NCBI RefSeq assembly: GCF_000215105.1
Contig: NC_015588.1
Span: 806,001 to 870,000 of the forward strand
Reading direction: 5' to 3'
DNA: 64,000 nucleotides
DNA from: Isoptericola variabilis 225
Lineage (GTDB): Bacteria > Actinomycetota > Actinomycetes > Actinomycetales > Cellulomonadaceae
In this document: piece after piece, positions 49,990 through 58,668 of the stretch
Position numbering within the stretch: the stretch's first letter is position 1
How the letters are laid out: the number at the start of each line of letters is the position of its first letter
Made by a program: the position numbers and the translations under genes
The notes under the pieces: model-generated
The model's database searches: none
Told to the model about the DNA's origin: nothing
What the model saw: the letters and a program-made list of their open reading frames with translations, nothing else

Positions 49990-51975
49990 ATGACGCTCAC
50001 CACCCCTGCGGGCGCCGCCGGCCCCGTGGCCGGTGCGCTGCCCCACGCGCGCACCCGGCCGTTGCCCACGACGGCGGTCCGCCTCCTGCCGAGCGGGCGC
50101 CTGGGGGCGTGGCAGGAGCGCAACGCCGCGGCGACGATCCCGCACTGCCTCGACGCGCTCGAGACGTCAGGCGCCCTGGACAACCTGCGCCGCCTGCTCG
50201 ACCCCGCCGACCCCGAGCACCACGACGGCCCGTACCGGGGCTTCAACTTCGCCGACTCCGACGTGCACAAGACGCTCGAGGCCGTCGCGTGGGAGTCCGC
50301 GCGGACGGGGGTGCCGGTGCACGAGGAGACCGTGCGGCGCATCGTCGCGCTGCTCGAGCGGGTCCAGGCGCCGTCGGGCTACCTCGACTCCCACGTCCAG
50401 GGCGGGGCCGCGCCGTCGACCGAGCCGTACGCCGACCTGCGCTGGGGCCACGAGCTGTACGTGCTCGGGCACCTGCTCCAGGCCGGCGTCGCGCGGGCGC
50501 GAGCCACCGGGGAGCGCGACCTGCTCGACGTCGGCCGGCGCTGGGCGGACGAGGTCACCGGACGCCTCGAGGCCGGCGAGGAGATCTTCTGCGGCCACCC
50601 GGAGGTCGAGACCGCGCTCGTCGAGCTCGCGCGCGAGACCGGCGAGCGGCGCTACGTCGACGCCGCACGGCGGATGGTCGACCTGCGCGGGCACCGCCGA
50701 CTCGGGTCGGGCCCGTTCGAGCCCGCCTACCACCAGGACGCGACGCCCGTCGTCGAGGCGACCGAGGTCGCCGGCCACGCCGTGCGCCAGCTCTACCTCC
50801 TTGCCGGCGTCGTCGACCTCTACCTCGAGACGGGCGATACCGAGCTGCTCGACGCCGCGACCCGCCTGTGGGACGACGCCTTCGGCCGCAAGACCTACGT
50901 CACGGGCGGCATGGGCTCGCGGCACAAGGACGAGTCGTTCGGCGACCCGTTCGAGCTGCCGCCCGACCGCGCGTACGCCGAGTCGTGCGCCGGCGTCGCG
51001 AGGGTGCTGTGGGCGTGGCGGATGCTGCTCGCCACGGGCGAGGGCCGGTACGCCGACGCGATCGAGCACGCGCTGCACAACGTCGTCGCGGCGGCGACGT
51101 CGCTCGACGGCACCGCGTTCTTCTACTCCAACCCGCTGCACGTGCGCGAGGGCCACGACGGCTCCGACGAGTACCAGGCCTCCGGGCGGCGCGGCTGGTT
51201 CGCGTGCGCGTGCTGCCCGCCGAACCTCGCGCGCCTCGTCGCCGCGCTGCAGACCATGGTCGCGTCCGCGCACGACGACGGCACGCTCGCGCTCCACCTC
51301 TACGCCGACGCCGATCTCGAGCTGCCGCGCACCGGCCTGCCCGACGGCGGTGCCCAGGACGGCGTGCGGCTCGCCGTGCGCACGGGGTACCCGTGGGACG
51401 GGGACGTGGTCGTCACGGCGTCGGCCCCGACGCCCGTGCCGCTCGCCCTGCGCGTGCCGGGGTGGGCCGACGTCGCGCGCCTGCGGCTCGTCGTCGACGG
51501 CGAGCCCCGGCCCGTCGAGACCGACGCTCGCGGCTACGCCGTCGTGCCGCCCGGCGCGCGCGAGGTGCGGCTGAGCCTGCCGATGGAGCCGCGGGCGCTG
51601 CACGCCCACCCGCGCGTCGACGCCGTGCGCGGGTGCGTGGCACTCGCGCGCGGACCGGTCGTGCACTGCCTCGAGCAGGTCGACCACCCGGGCGTCGCGC
51701 TCGAGGACGTCGAGATCGACCCGGCGAGCCTCGCCGTCGGGCCGGGCGACGACACGCTCGGGATCGGCGCGACGCTCACGGCGACCGGCCGCGCCCGCCC
51801 GTCGGGGGGCCTGCCGCTCTACCGCGACGCCGTGCCGCCGGACGCCGCCGACGCGGCGGTCCCGGTCGAGGTGCGCGCGGTGCCCTACGCTGTGTGGGGA
51901 AACCGAGGAGAGGGGCCGATGCGGGTCTGGGTTCCGGCTGCGCAGACGCACGCCGAGCAGCGGGCAGGGCGGTGA
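49990..51975 (+). CDS. GH127 family glycosidase (second copy)
   Basis: A 661-residue cytoplasmic enzyme only distantly similar to the first GH127. It retains FNFADSDVHKTLEAVAWES, LRWGHELYVLGHLLQAGV, TYVTGGMGSRHKDESFGDPF and CACCPPNLARL, so the metal/nucleophile set is present: Glu about 315, Cys about 333 and Cys408-Cys409. It is likely a beta-L-arabinofuranosidase, but the differences around the active site leave other arabinosides possible. ATG 49990 follows CCGGAG. It overlaps the LacI gene by GTGA and shares an operator with GH51. Confidence 0.9.
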   Translation: MTLTTPAGAAGPVAGALPHARTRPLPTTAVRLLPSGRLGAWQERNAAATIPHCLDALETSGALDNLRRLLDPADPEHHDGPYRGFNFADSDVHKTLEAVAWESARTGVPVHEETVRRIVALLERVQAPSGYLDSHVQGGAAPSTEPYADLRWGHELYVLGHLLQAGVARARATGERDLLDVGRRWADEVTGRLEAGEEIFCGHPEVETALVELARETGERRYVDAARRMVDLRGHRRLGSGPFEPAYHQDATPVVEATEVAGHAVRQLYLLAGVVDLYLETGDTELLDAATRLWDDAFGRKTYVTGGMGSRHKDESFGDPFELPPDRAYAESCAGVARVLWAWRMLLATGEGRYADAIEHALHNVVAAATSLDGTAFFYSNPLHVREGHDGSDEYQASGRRGWFACACCPPNLARLVAALQTMVASAHDDGTLALHLYADADLELPRTGLPDGGAQDGVRLAVRTGYPWDGDVVVTASAPTPVPLALRVPGWADVARLRLVVDGEPRPVETDARGYAVVPPGAREVRLSLPMEPRALHAHPRVDAVRGCVALARGPVVHCLEQVDHPGVALEDVEIDPASLAVGPGDDTLGIGATLTATGRARPSGGLPLYRDAVPPDAADAAVPVEVRAVPYAVWGNRGEGPMRVWVPAAQTHAEQRAGR

Positions 51976-53069
51976 GCGGCGTGCCGGTGACCATGCACGA
52001 CGTCGCGGTCCGCGCCGGGGTGTCGATCAAGACGGTGTCGAACGTCGTCAACGGCTACCCCCACATACGCCCCGAGACGCGCGAGCGCGTCGAGGAGGCC
52101 ATCGAGCACCTCGGGTACCGCCTCAACACGACCGCGCGGAACCTCCGCACGCGCCGCACGGACATGATCACGCTCGCGGTGCCGGAGCTGTCGCTGCCCT
52201 ACTTCGCCGAGCTCGCCGACTCGGTCATCCGCGCGGCGGAGCAGCACGGCCTGACCGTGCTCATCGAGCAGACGAGCGCGAGCAAGGAGCGCGAGATGGA
52301 GGTGCTCTCCGGCAAGCGGCGGCACCTCACCGACGGCCTGCTCTTCTCGCCGCTCGAGCTGGGCCAGGACGACATCGAGCTGTTCTCGGTCGACTTCCCG
52401 CTGGTCGTGCTCGGCGAGCGCGTGTTCGACGCGCCCGCCGACCACGTGACCATGAACAACGTCGCGGCCGCGAAGGCCGCCACGCTGCACCTCGCCTCGC
52501 TCGGCCGCCGGCGCATCGCGCTCATCGGCGCCCACGAGGGCGAGCAGGTCGGTTCGGCAGCGCTCCGCACCGCCGGCTACCTGCAGGGTCTCGAGGAGGC
52601 CGGCCTGCCGTACGACCCGGCGCTCATGGGCGAGGCGGGCCTGTGGCACCGCGCGACCGGCGCCGAGACCATGGCCCGGATGCTCGACGCCGGTGTCGAG
52701 GTCGACGCGGTGTTCGCCCTCAACGACGCCATGGCGCTCGGCGCGCTGCACGCGCTGCACGCCCGCCGCATCGACGTGCCGGACGACGTCGCGCTCATCG
52801 GCTTCGACGACATCGACGACGTCAAGTACTCCGCGCCGACCATCAGCTCGGTCGACCCGGGGCGCGAGCAGATCGCGCGCACCGCCGTCGACCTGCTCGT
52901 GGAGCGGATCGCGTCGACCGGCCACCGCACGTTCCGGCGCGTCGTGCCCGACTCGCGCATCGTCGGGCGCGAGTCCACCGGTGACGTGCCCATCGGCGCG
53001 CCGGAGAAGGTCGTCGCCGTCCAGCCGGGCGGGATCGAGGAGGTCGCCGTCCACACGGCGGCCAGCTGA
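51972..53069 (+). CDS. LacI-family repressor of the second arabinan locus
   Basis: A 365-residue regulator with helix-turn-helix MHDVAVRAGVSIKTVSNVVN, the hinge NTTARNLRTRRTDMITLAVP, and an effector domain containing LPYFAELADSVIRAAEQHG and VALIGFDDIDDVKYSAPTIS. It is translated from GTG 51972 inside the GH127 stop. It is the natural candidate to bind the four TACAACGATGTA-like sites, one of which controls its own operon. Arabinose or an arabino-oligosaccharide is the probable inducer. Confidence 0.88.
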   Translation: MSGVPVTMHDVAVRAGVSIKTVSNVVNGYPHIRPETRERVEEAIEHLGYRLNTTARNLRTRRTDMITLAVPELSLPYFAELADSVIRAAEQHGLTVLIEQTSASKEREMEVLSGKRRHLTDGLLFSPLELGQDDIELFSVDFPLVVLGERVFDAPADHVTMNNVAAAKAATLHLASLGRRRIALIGAHEGEQVGSAALRTAGYLQGLEEAGLPYDPALMGEAGLWHRATGAETMARMLDAGVEVDAVFALNDAMALGALHALHARRIDVPDDVALIGFDDIDDVKYSAPTISSVDPGREQIARTAVDLLVERIASTGHRTFRRVVPDSRIVGRESTGDVPIGAPEKVVAVQPGGIEEVAVHTAAS

Positions 53070-53102
53070 CCCGCCGCACGACCTCCCCGCAAGACGGACG
53101 TC

Positions 53103-53771
53103 TCAGGAGGCCCGTGCGTCGATCCGGTCGAGGCGGTCGTCGACGAGGCGGCCGGTGGCCCACAGCGGGAACGACGCGCCCACGAGCACGACGAGCGCGG
53201 GCAGCGCCCACACGGCGAGCGCGGTCGCGCCGAGCACGACCAGGACGGCGAGCGACGTCGTCGGGCCGAGCAGGGGCACGAGCAGCAGGAAGCGCCAGGT
53301 CGCACCGGCACCGCGGTCGTAGCGCTGGGTGACGCGCGGCCAGTACGCGAGCACGACGGCGCCCCACACGGCCACGGCGACGAGCCCCACGTGGAGCGCC
53401 GCGCGCGCCGGGCCCTCGAGGAGCGTGACGGCGACGCCGTCGAACCACAGCAGGATCGCGGCGGCCCACACGGGCGCGAACAGCAGGTTCGCCCGCCCGA
53501 AGCCGCGCCGCCAGGTGCGCCAGAACGTGCGCCACGGCGTCGGGTCCGCCGTCATCGCCGCGGCGACGGCGCTCCCGGCACGCAGCGACGGGCCGAGCCC
53601 CAGCACCACGCCGCCCGCGAGCGTGCCGAGCAGGACCATGAGGTTGAGCTCCACGAGCAGCGTGACCCAGCGCAGGCCGAGCATGACGCCACCGGCCCAG
53701 CCGGGCACCTCGGCGTCGGCGACGCGGCGCCGCGCGTCGGCGCGCAGGTCGCGGTCGCGCGCGTCGGTCAC
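53103..53771 (-). CDS. DUF624 (YesL-like) membrane protein
   Basis: A 222-residue protein with about five membrane helices, matching the DUF624/YesL family that accompanies CUT1 sugar importers and glycosidases. LVELNLMVLLGTLAGGVVLGL and GLGPSLRAGSAVAAAM are recognisable, as is the cluster FWRTWRRGFGRANLLF. It is the last gene of the operon starting at 58441. GTG 53771 has GTAGGAGGACCC upstream. Its precise role is unknown. Confidence 0.8.
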   Translation of the reverse strand: MTDARDRDLRADARRRVADAEVPGWAGGVMLGLRWVTLLVELNLMVLLGTLAGGVVLGLGPSLRAGSAVAAAMTADPTPWRTFWRTWRRGFGRANLLFAPVWAAAILLWFDGVAVTLLEGPARAALHVGLVAVAVWGAVVLAYWPRVTQRYDRGAGATWRFLLLVPLLGPTTSLAVLVVLGATALAVWALPALVVLVGASFPLWATGRLVDDRLDRIDARAS

Positions 53772-53779
53772 GGGTCCTC

Positions 53780-55147
53780 CTACGGCAGGCGGGTGGCGAG
53801 TGTGACGCGCCCCGCGTCGTCGAGCGCGCCGAGGCACAGCGTCGCACGTCCGCGTACGGCGTCCCAGCCCGGGTGCACGACGGCGGACACGGTCGCGCCG
53901 TCGTCGGCCGTCCAGGTGAAGCGGCCCTCGCCGAGGGCTCGCACGCCCGAGCGGGGGGAGAGCTCGCCGACGACGCCGTCCTGCACGCGCGTCGGCGCGG
54001 CGCCGGGCGCGAGCGACTCCCAGGTGCCTTCGAGCACCGCGGGATCGGTGGGCCAGCACGCCTGGTCGTCGTCCTCGCGGGCCGCGCCGGCCCACGGCTG
54101 CGGCGACACGAGCGGCCAGCCGTCGTGCGTCCAGACCAGACGCCGCACCTGCAGCCGGTGCTCGGTCGGCGCGTCGGCGTCGCGCACGTGGTGCACGAGC
54201 AGGTGGCGCTCGAGCGGCCCGGAGGCCGTCGGGACGGTCTCGGTCAGCACGGACGCGTGGCCCGGGGCGAGCACGCCGGGCCCGCCCGCGTGGCGGTGGC
54301 CGGCGAGGATCGGCACGCCGATCGACCAGGGGTCGACGTCGGGCCCGTCGTCCGACATGGTGCGCCCGGCGCGGTCGCGGAACGGGCCCGTCACCGCGTC
54401 GCCGACCGCGGCGCGGACGTGGTAGCTCGACGCGAGCGAGTCGTACGAGACGACGAGCGCCCACCCGCCGCCGGGGCGGGGGAGCACGAACGCCCCCTCG
54501 ACCGCCCCGTTGTCCGCGGTGCGCGCCCGGCGCGCGAGCAGCGTGCCGGGCGCCGTGTGCAGCGTGCCCGGCGCGGGCGCGTCGGGGACGAGGCCCGTGG
54601 CCGGGTCGACCGGCAGCACGTGGATGCCCCCGAAGAACGACCCGTACACGAGCCACTGCGTGCCGTCCGGCTCGGTGACGAGGTTGGCGTCGATGGCGTT
54701 GGGCTGGGTGAGACCCTCGGGCGGCTCGTGGTGCTCGCTCGCGACGACGACGCCTCGGTCGGCCCACGGGCCGGCCGGGTGCGGCGCGACCGCCAGGCCG
54801 ATCGCCGAGCGCCGGGAGCCGAACGTCGACGCCGAGTAGTACATGCGCCACTCGGGCCCGGCGGGGGTCGGGACGCGCACGACGTCGGGCGCCCACAGGC
54901 CGTGCGCCCCGGACCAGGCGGCCGCCGGCGCGGGGACGCCGTCGAACGCCCAGCCGTGGAACTCCCACGTGACCAGGTCCGACGACCGGCGGATCTGCAC
55001 GCCGCCGCGGACCGGCCCGTCGGACCGGGCGTCGGTCGAGAACAGCCAGTACGTGCCGTCGTCGTCGCGCACGATCGTCGGGTCGTGGACGTGCTTGGCT
55101 CCCCAGGCCGCCGTGTCGAGGTCGGCCCGGGCGTCGAGGTCGGTCAT
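53780..55147 (-). CDS. GH43 arabinanase/arabinosidase, cytoplasmic
   Basis: A 455-residue five-bladed propeller enzyme without a signal peptide. The catalytic set of GH43 is visible: general base Asp about 22 in HVHDPTIV, the modulating Asp in QPNAIDANLV and the acid Glu in AVEGAFVL. WAPDVVRV, MYYSASTFGSRRSAIG and YGSFFGGIHVL are typical of endo-arabinanase-like members. The C-terminal 130 residues form an extra beta domain. One base separates it from the permease stop. It probably trims imported arabino-oligosaccharides. Confidence 0.9.
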   Translation of the reverse strand: MTDLDARADLDTAAWGAKHVHDPTIVRDDDGTYWLFSTDARSDGPVRGGVQIRRSSDLVTWEFHGWAFDGVPAPAAAWSGAHGLWAPDVVRVPTPAGPEWRMYYSASTFGSRRSAIGLAVAPHPAGPWADRGVVVASEHHEPPEGLTQPNAIDANLVTEPDGTQWLVYGSFFGGIHVLPVDPATGLVPDAPAPGTLHTAPGTLLARRARTADNGAVEGAFVLPRPGGGWALVVSYDSLASSYHVRAAVGDAVTGPFRDRAGRTMSDDGPDVDPWSIGVPILAGHRHAGGPGVLAPGHASVLTETVPTASGPLERHLLVHHVRDADAPTEHRLQVRRLVWTHDGWPLVSPQPWAGAAREDDDQACWPTDPAVLEGTWESLAPGAAPTRVQDGVVGELSPRSGVRALGEGRFTWTADDGATVSAVVHPGWDAVRGRATLCLGALDDAGRVTLATRLP

Positions 55148-55148
55148 G

Positions 55149-56009
55149 TCAGCCCTTGGTCCCGGTCAGCGCGACCGACTCGATGATCTGCCGCTGGAAG
55201 ATGAGGAACACCACGAGGATCGGCAGCAGCGCCACCGTCGAGGCGCCCATGATGAGCGGGTAGTCGCGCTGCGTCGCGTACTGGACGTTCATGTTCGCGA
55301 TGACGACCTGCAGCGTCTGCCGCTCGGGCGTGTTCAGGTAGAGGATCGGGGCCAGGTAGTCGTTCCAGACCACCATGAACCACAGGATGAACTGCGCGGC
55401 GACCGCAGGCCGGATGATCGGCAGGATCATCTTCCAGAAGATCTGGAAGTACGAGGCGCCGTCGATCTTCGCGGCCTCGACGAGCGAGTTCGGGACGTTC
55501 TCGAGGTACTGCCGCAGGAAGAAGATCATGACGATGTTGCCGAAGATCGCCGGGACGATCAGGGGCAGCAGCGTGTCGACCCAGCCGAACCGCGAGAACA
55601 TGACGAACTGCGGGATCATCAGCGTCGGGAACGGGATCATGATGCCCGTGAGCAGGCCGATGAAGATCGTGTTGCGGAACGGCAGGCGCAGCTTGGCCAG
55701 CGAGAACGCGGCCAGCGAGCAGGTGAACGTCCCGATGATCGTCACGGTGAGCGAGACGATGAGGCTGTTCTTGAAGCCCGAGAGGATGAGCGAGTCCGCC
55801 CACATCCGCACATACGTGTCCCACTGCGGGATCTCGGGGACCCACACGGGCGGGAGGGCGAAGACCTCGAGCTTGGTCTTCAGCGACGTGGAGAACATCC
55901 ACAGCAGCGGGGCGATCATGACGATCGCGCCGGCGGCGAGGATGATCCAGACGACGGTGTCGGTGATGCGCGAGCTCGTCTTGCGGCTCAGCGCCGGAGT
56001 GCGTGCCAT
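55149..56009 (-). CDS. CUT1 sugar ABC importer permease (MalG-like), second locus
   Basis: A 286-residue permease with six helices. The first is VVWIILAAGAIVMIAPLLWM; the EAA loop is LVEAAKIDGASYFQIFWKMI; the C-terminus is FQRQIIESVALTGTKG. It pairs with the MalF-like subunit 15 bases upstream. ATG 56009 is preceded by GAGGAAGAACC. Confidence 0.94.
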   Translation of the reverse strand: MARTPALSRKTSSRITDTVVWIILAAGAIVMIAPLLWMFSTSLKTKLEVFALPPVWVPEIPQWDTYVRMWADSLILSGFKNSLIVSLTVTIIGTFTCSLAAFSLAKLRLPFRNTIFIGLLTGIMIPFPTLMIPQFVMFSRFGWVDTLLPLIVPAIFGNIVMIFFLRQYLENVPNSLVEAAKIDGASYFQIFWKMILPIIRPAVAAQFILWFMVVWNDYLAPILYLNTPERQTLQVVIANMNVQYATQRDYPLIMGASTVALLPILVVFLIFQRQIIESVALTGTKG

Positions 56010-56024
56010 GGTTCTTCCTCCGCC

Positions 56025-57005
56025 TCAGTCGATGACGAAGCTGTTGCGCCGGTTCAGGCGGAACTGGATGAGCGTGATGATGAGGATGAGGATCCCCAGG
56101 ACGATCGCCATCGCGGTGGCGTACCCCATCTGCTGGTAGCGGAAGGCCTGGCGCCAGATGTGCCACACGGCCGAGGCGGTCGAGTACTCCGGGCCGCCAG
56201 TCGGCGTCATGATGTTGATCTCGGTGAAGATCTGCGCGCCGGCGATGATGTTGGTGACCACGAGGAAGAACGTCACGGGCCGGACCATGGGGAGCGTGAT
56301 CGCGCGGAACCGCTGCCAGGCGTTCGCGCCGTCGAGCTCGGCCGCCTCGTAGAGCGAGCGCGGAACGGACTGGATCGCCGCCAGGTACAGCAGCATCGAG
56401 TACCCGAGGCCCTTCCAGACGGCCATGATGATGATGGCCGGCTTCGACCAGGTGGTGCTCGCGAGCCAGTTCGGGCCGTCGATGCCGAGGTACGCCAGGA
56501 ACTGGTTCACGAGGCCGAAGTCGCCGTTGTAGGCCCACTGCCACAGGATCGCGATCGCGGCGAGCGACGAGATCACGGGGATGTAGTAGATGGTGCGGAA
56601 CGCCGTCAGCCCGTACAGCTTGCGGTTCATCGCGAGCGCCAGCGCGAGCGAGAGCGCCAGGCCGATCGGGATGCCGATCATGTAGAAGAACGTGTTGAAC
56701 AGCGAGATGCGGAAGTACTCGTCGCCCAGCAGGTTCACGTAGTTCTGCAGGCCGACGAACCGCATCGGCCCCAGGCCGTTCCACTGCGTGAGCGACGCGT
56801 AGGCGGCGAAGAGCACGGGGTAGAGCGTGAAGGCGAGGTAGCCGATCACGGGGGCGGCGACGAAGATCAGCGCCCACTTCTGCTCCTGGCGGTGGAGCCG
56901 CGAGGTCCCGCCGCCGGGCGGTGCCTTCCGAGGGGGTTCGGTCACCGAGCCGCGCAGCCCGGTCGTCGCGGTCGAGCCGGACGTCGTCGCGGAGGACGTC
57001 GTCAT
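56025..57005 (-). CDS. CUT1 sugar ABC importer permease (MalF-like), second locus
   Basis: A 326-residue permease with a Thr/Ser-rich cytoplasmic N-terminus of about 45 residues and six helices. GYLAFTLYPVLFAAYASLTQ, the EAA loop LYEAAELDGANAWQRFRAIT and TPTGGPEYSTASAVWHIW are typical. ATG 57005 follows AAGGAGTCAGCG. The neighbouring binding protein supplies substrate; the ATPase must come from elsewhere in the genome. Confidence 0.94.
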   Translation of the reverse strand: MTTSSATTSGSTATTGLRGSVTEPPRKAPPGGGTSRLHRQEQKWALIFVAAPVIGYLAFTLYPVLFAAYASLTQWNGLGPMRFVGLQNYVNLLGDEYFRISLFNTFFYMIGIPIGLALSLALALAMNRKLYGLTAFRTIYYIPVISSLAAIAILWQWAYNGDFGLVNQFLAYLGIDGPNWLASTTWSKPAIIIMAVWKGLGYSMLLYLAAIQSVPRSLYEAAELDGANAWQRFRAITLPMVRPVTFFLVVTNIIAGAQIFTEINIMTPTGGPEYSTASAVWHIWRQAFRYQQMGYATAMAIVLGILILIITLIQFRLNRRNSFVID

Positions 57006-57038
57006 CGCTGACTCCTTCGTCGAGAGGGTCGGTCGGGC

Positions 57039-57072
57039 GGGTGCGGCCGCCGGGGCTCCGGCGGCCGCACCC
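57039..57072 (-). terminator. GC hairpin between binding-protein and permease genes, second locus
   Basis: A 15-bp stem GGGTGCGGCCGCCGG and its complement with loop GGCT lies 10 bases after the binding-protein stop. As in the first locus it probably lowers permease relative to binding-protein expression. Confidence 0.7.
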
Positions 57073-57082
57073 GGTGGGACGG

Positions 57083-58441
57083 TCAGCCGTTCGCGCCGGC
57101 GTTGGCGGCCGCGGCCTGCTCGGCCTGGGCGTTCGACTCGTCGAGCAGCTGCTGCATGCGCGGCTGGACCTCGGCGAGGTACTCGGCGGCCGGCTTCTGG
57201 CCGTCGACGACGGGCTGGATGTTGGTCCACAGCTCGTCGTACCAGGCGGCGCCGTACGTCATCGCGGCGGGCATCGGGCGGCCGTAGTCCTGGATGATGT
57301 CGAGGAACTCCTGACGGTTCGCCGGCTCGGCGTCGGGCGCCTGCGCCCACTCCTCGGCCACGTCGATGAGGTTCGGGACCTGGATGTTGGCGTTCACCAG
57401 GGTCTCCTGCGCGGTCGGGTCGGCCGACAGGTAGGTCACGAGCTTGACGGCCTCCTCGGGCATGTCCGTCGTCGTCGAGACGCCGATGCCGAGCGAGCCG
57501 ATCCACGCGGCGGTCTCACCGGTCTTGCCGACGGGCCAGGGCATGAGGTCGTACTCGAAGTCGAGCTCGTTGTAGACGCTCATGTCCCACGGGCCGACCG
57601 GGAAGAACCCGATCTCGCCGGCCATGAAGCGCTGGTAGGTGTCGAGCGTCTGCGCCTGCTCGGGGTTCGGCGTGACCTTGTGCTCGGTCGTCAGGTCGGT
57701 GAAGAACTGCAGCGCCTCGGCGAACTCGGGCGTGTCGACCGTGACCTGCGTGCGGTCCTCGTTGGTCCAGTCGCCGCCGTTCGACCACACGAACGACTGC
57801 AGGTTCCACTGGACGTTGAGGCCGGTGCCCCACTGGTCGACCTCGCCGTCGCCGTCGGTGTCCTTGGTGAGGGCCTTGAGGATCTCGAGCCACTCGTCCC
57901 AGGTCAGCGGCTGGTCCGGGTCGGGCAGCGGGATCCCGGCCTCCTCGAGCATCGTCTTGTTGTAGCCCATGGCGAACGGGCCGACGTCCTTCGGCAGGCC
58001 GTAGAGGCGGCCGTCGGGCGTGCCCTGGAGCGTGCCGTCGTAGCGGTAGGAGTCGACGCCGTACTCCCACAGGTTGTCGAGGTCCACGCCCTGCTCGGCG
58101 ACCTGGTCCGTGATGTCCATGAGGATCCCGGAGGTCACGTACGACTGGAGGTTGGCCTGCTCGATGTAGAACACGTCGGGCACGTTGTTGCCGGCGATCG
58201 CGGCCTGCAGCTTCGTCGCGTACTGGTCCGCGTCGGTGACGATGACCTCGACCTCGACGCCGGTCTCCTCGGTGAAGCGGTCGATGGCCTCCTGGTAGGC
58301 GGCCTTCTCGTCCTCGCCGCCGCGGAACATGAAGGTGAGGCCCTCCGACGAGCCTCCTCCGCCACCGGAGCTGCACGCGGCGGTGCTGGCGACGACCAGC
58401 CCGGCAACGACGCCGGCGGTCAGGCGTGACTTCCTCATCAC
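57083..58441 (-). CDS. Sugar-binding lipoprotein of the second CUT1 importer
   Basis: A 452-residue family 1 solute-binding protein. The lipobox is VASTAACSS with Cys about 23, followed by a Gly/Ser linker. LTFMFRGGEDEKAAYQEAID begins the mature fold; VPDVFYIEQANLQSY, GYNKTMLEEAGIPLPDP, FMAGEIGFFPVGPWD and SLGIGVSTTTDMPEEAVKL follow. The last 20 residues are Ala/Gln-rich. First gene of the operon importer-GH43-DUF624. Its promoter region contains a TACATCGATGAA operator at 58503. Confidence 0.93.
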   Translation of the reverse strand: MMRKSRLTAGVVAGLVVASTAACSSGGGGGSSEGLTFMFRGGEDEKAAYQEAIDRFTEETGVEVEVIVTDADQYATKLQAAIAGNNVPDVFYIEQANLQSYVTSGILMDITDQVAEQGVDLDNLWEYGVDSYRYDGTLQGTPDGRLYGLPKDVGPFAMGYNKTMLEEAGIPLPDPDQPLTWDEWLEILKALTKDTDGDGEVDQWGTGLNVQWNLQSFVWSNGGDWTNEDRTQVTVDTPEFAEALQFFTDLTTEHKVTPNPEQAQTLDTYQRFMAGEIGFFPVGPWDMSVYNELDFEYDLMPWPVGKTGETAAWIGSLGIGVSTTTDMPEEAVKLVTYLSADPTAQETLVNANIQVPNLIDVAEEWAQAPDAEPANRQEFLDIIQDYGRPMPAAMTYGAAWYDELWTNIQPVVDGQKPAAEYLAEVQPRMQQLLDESNAQAEQAAAANAGANG

Positions 58442-58502
58442 GGGGTCCTCTCGGTCAATCCGGGTCCGCGATCGAGGGTTCCTGTCACCCTCGACTCGGC
58501 TT

Positions 58503-58514
58503 TACATCGATGAA
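58503..58514. promoter_or_regulatory. LacI-type operator TACATCGATGAA
   Basis: A close variant of the 49931 site with the same CGATG core, 62 bases upstream of the minus-strand binding-protein gene in the 227-base divergent region. Confidence 0.6.
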
Positions 58515-58582
58515 GAATCACCGACGGCCCACACGCTCGCACGGTCGGCGGCCGATGGTCAAGTGTCGTGGGTCACGAACCT

Positions 58583-58594
58583 ACAACGATGAAG
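58583..58594. promoter_or_regulatory. LacI-type operator TACAACGATGAA
   Basis: Second site in the divergent region, differing from the 49931 site at one position. It lies 80 bases from the 58503 site and 56 bases from the 58639 site. Confidence 0.6.
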
Positions 58595-58638
58595 AGGCGG
58601 CTTGACGCGGTGGCGGCCGGCCATGCACCATCGGCTCC

Positions 58639-58650
58639 TACAACGATGTA
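58639..58650. promoter_or_regulatory. LacI-type operator TACAACGATGTA before GH27 gene
   Basis: Identical to the 49931 site. It ends 18 bases before the GH27 ATG and includes TACAGG as a possible -10 element at its right end, so repression would be direct. Confidence 0.68.
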
Positions 58651-58668
58651 CAGGCGGGAGAACGAGCG

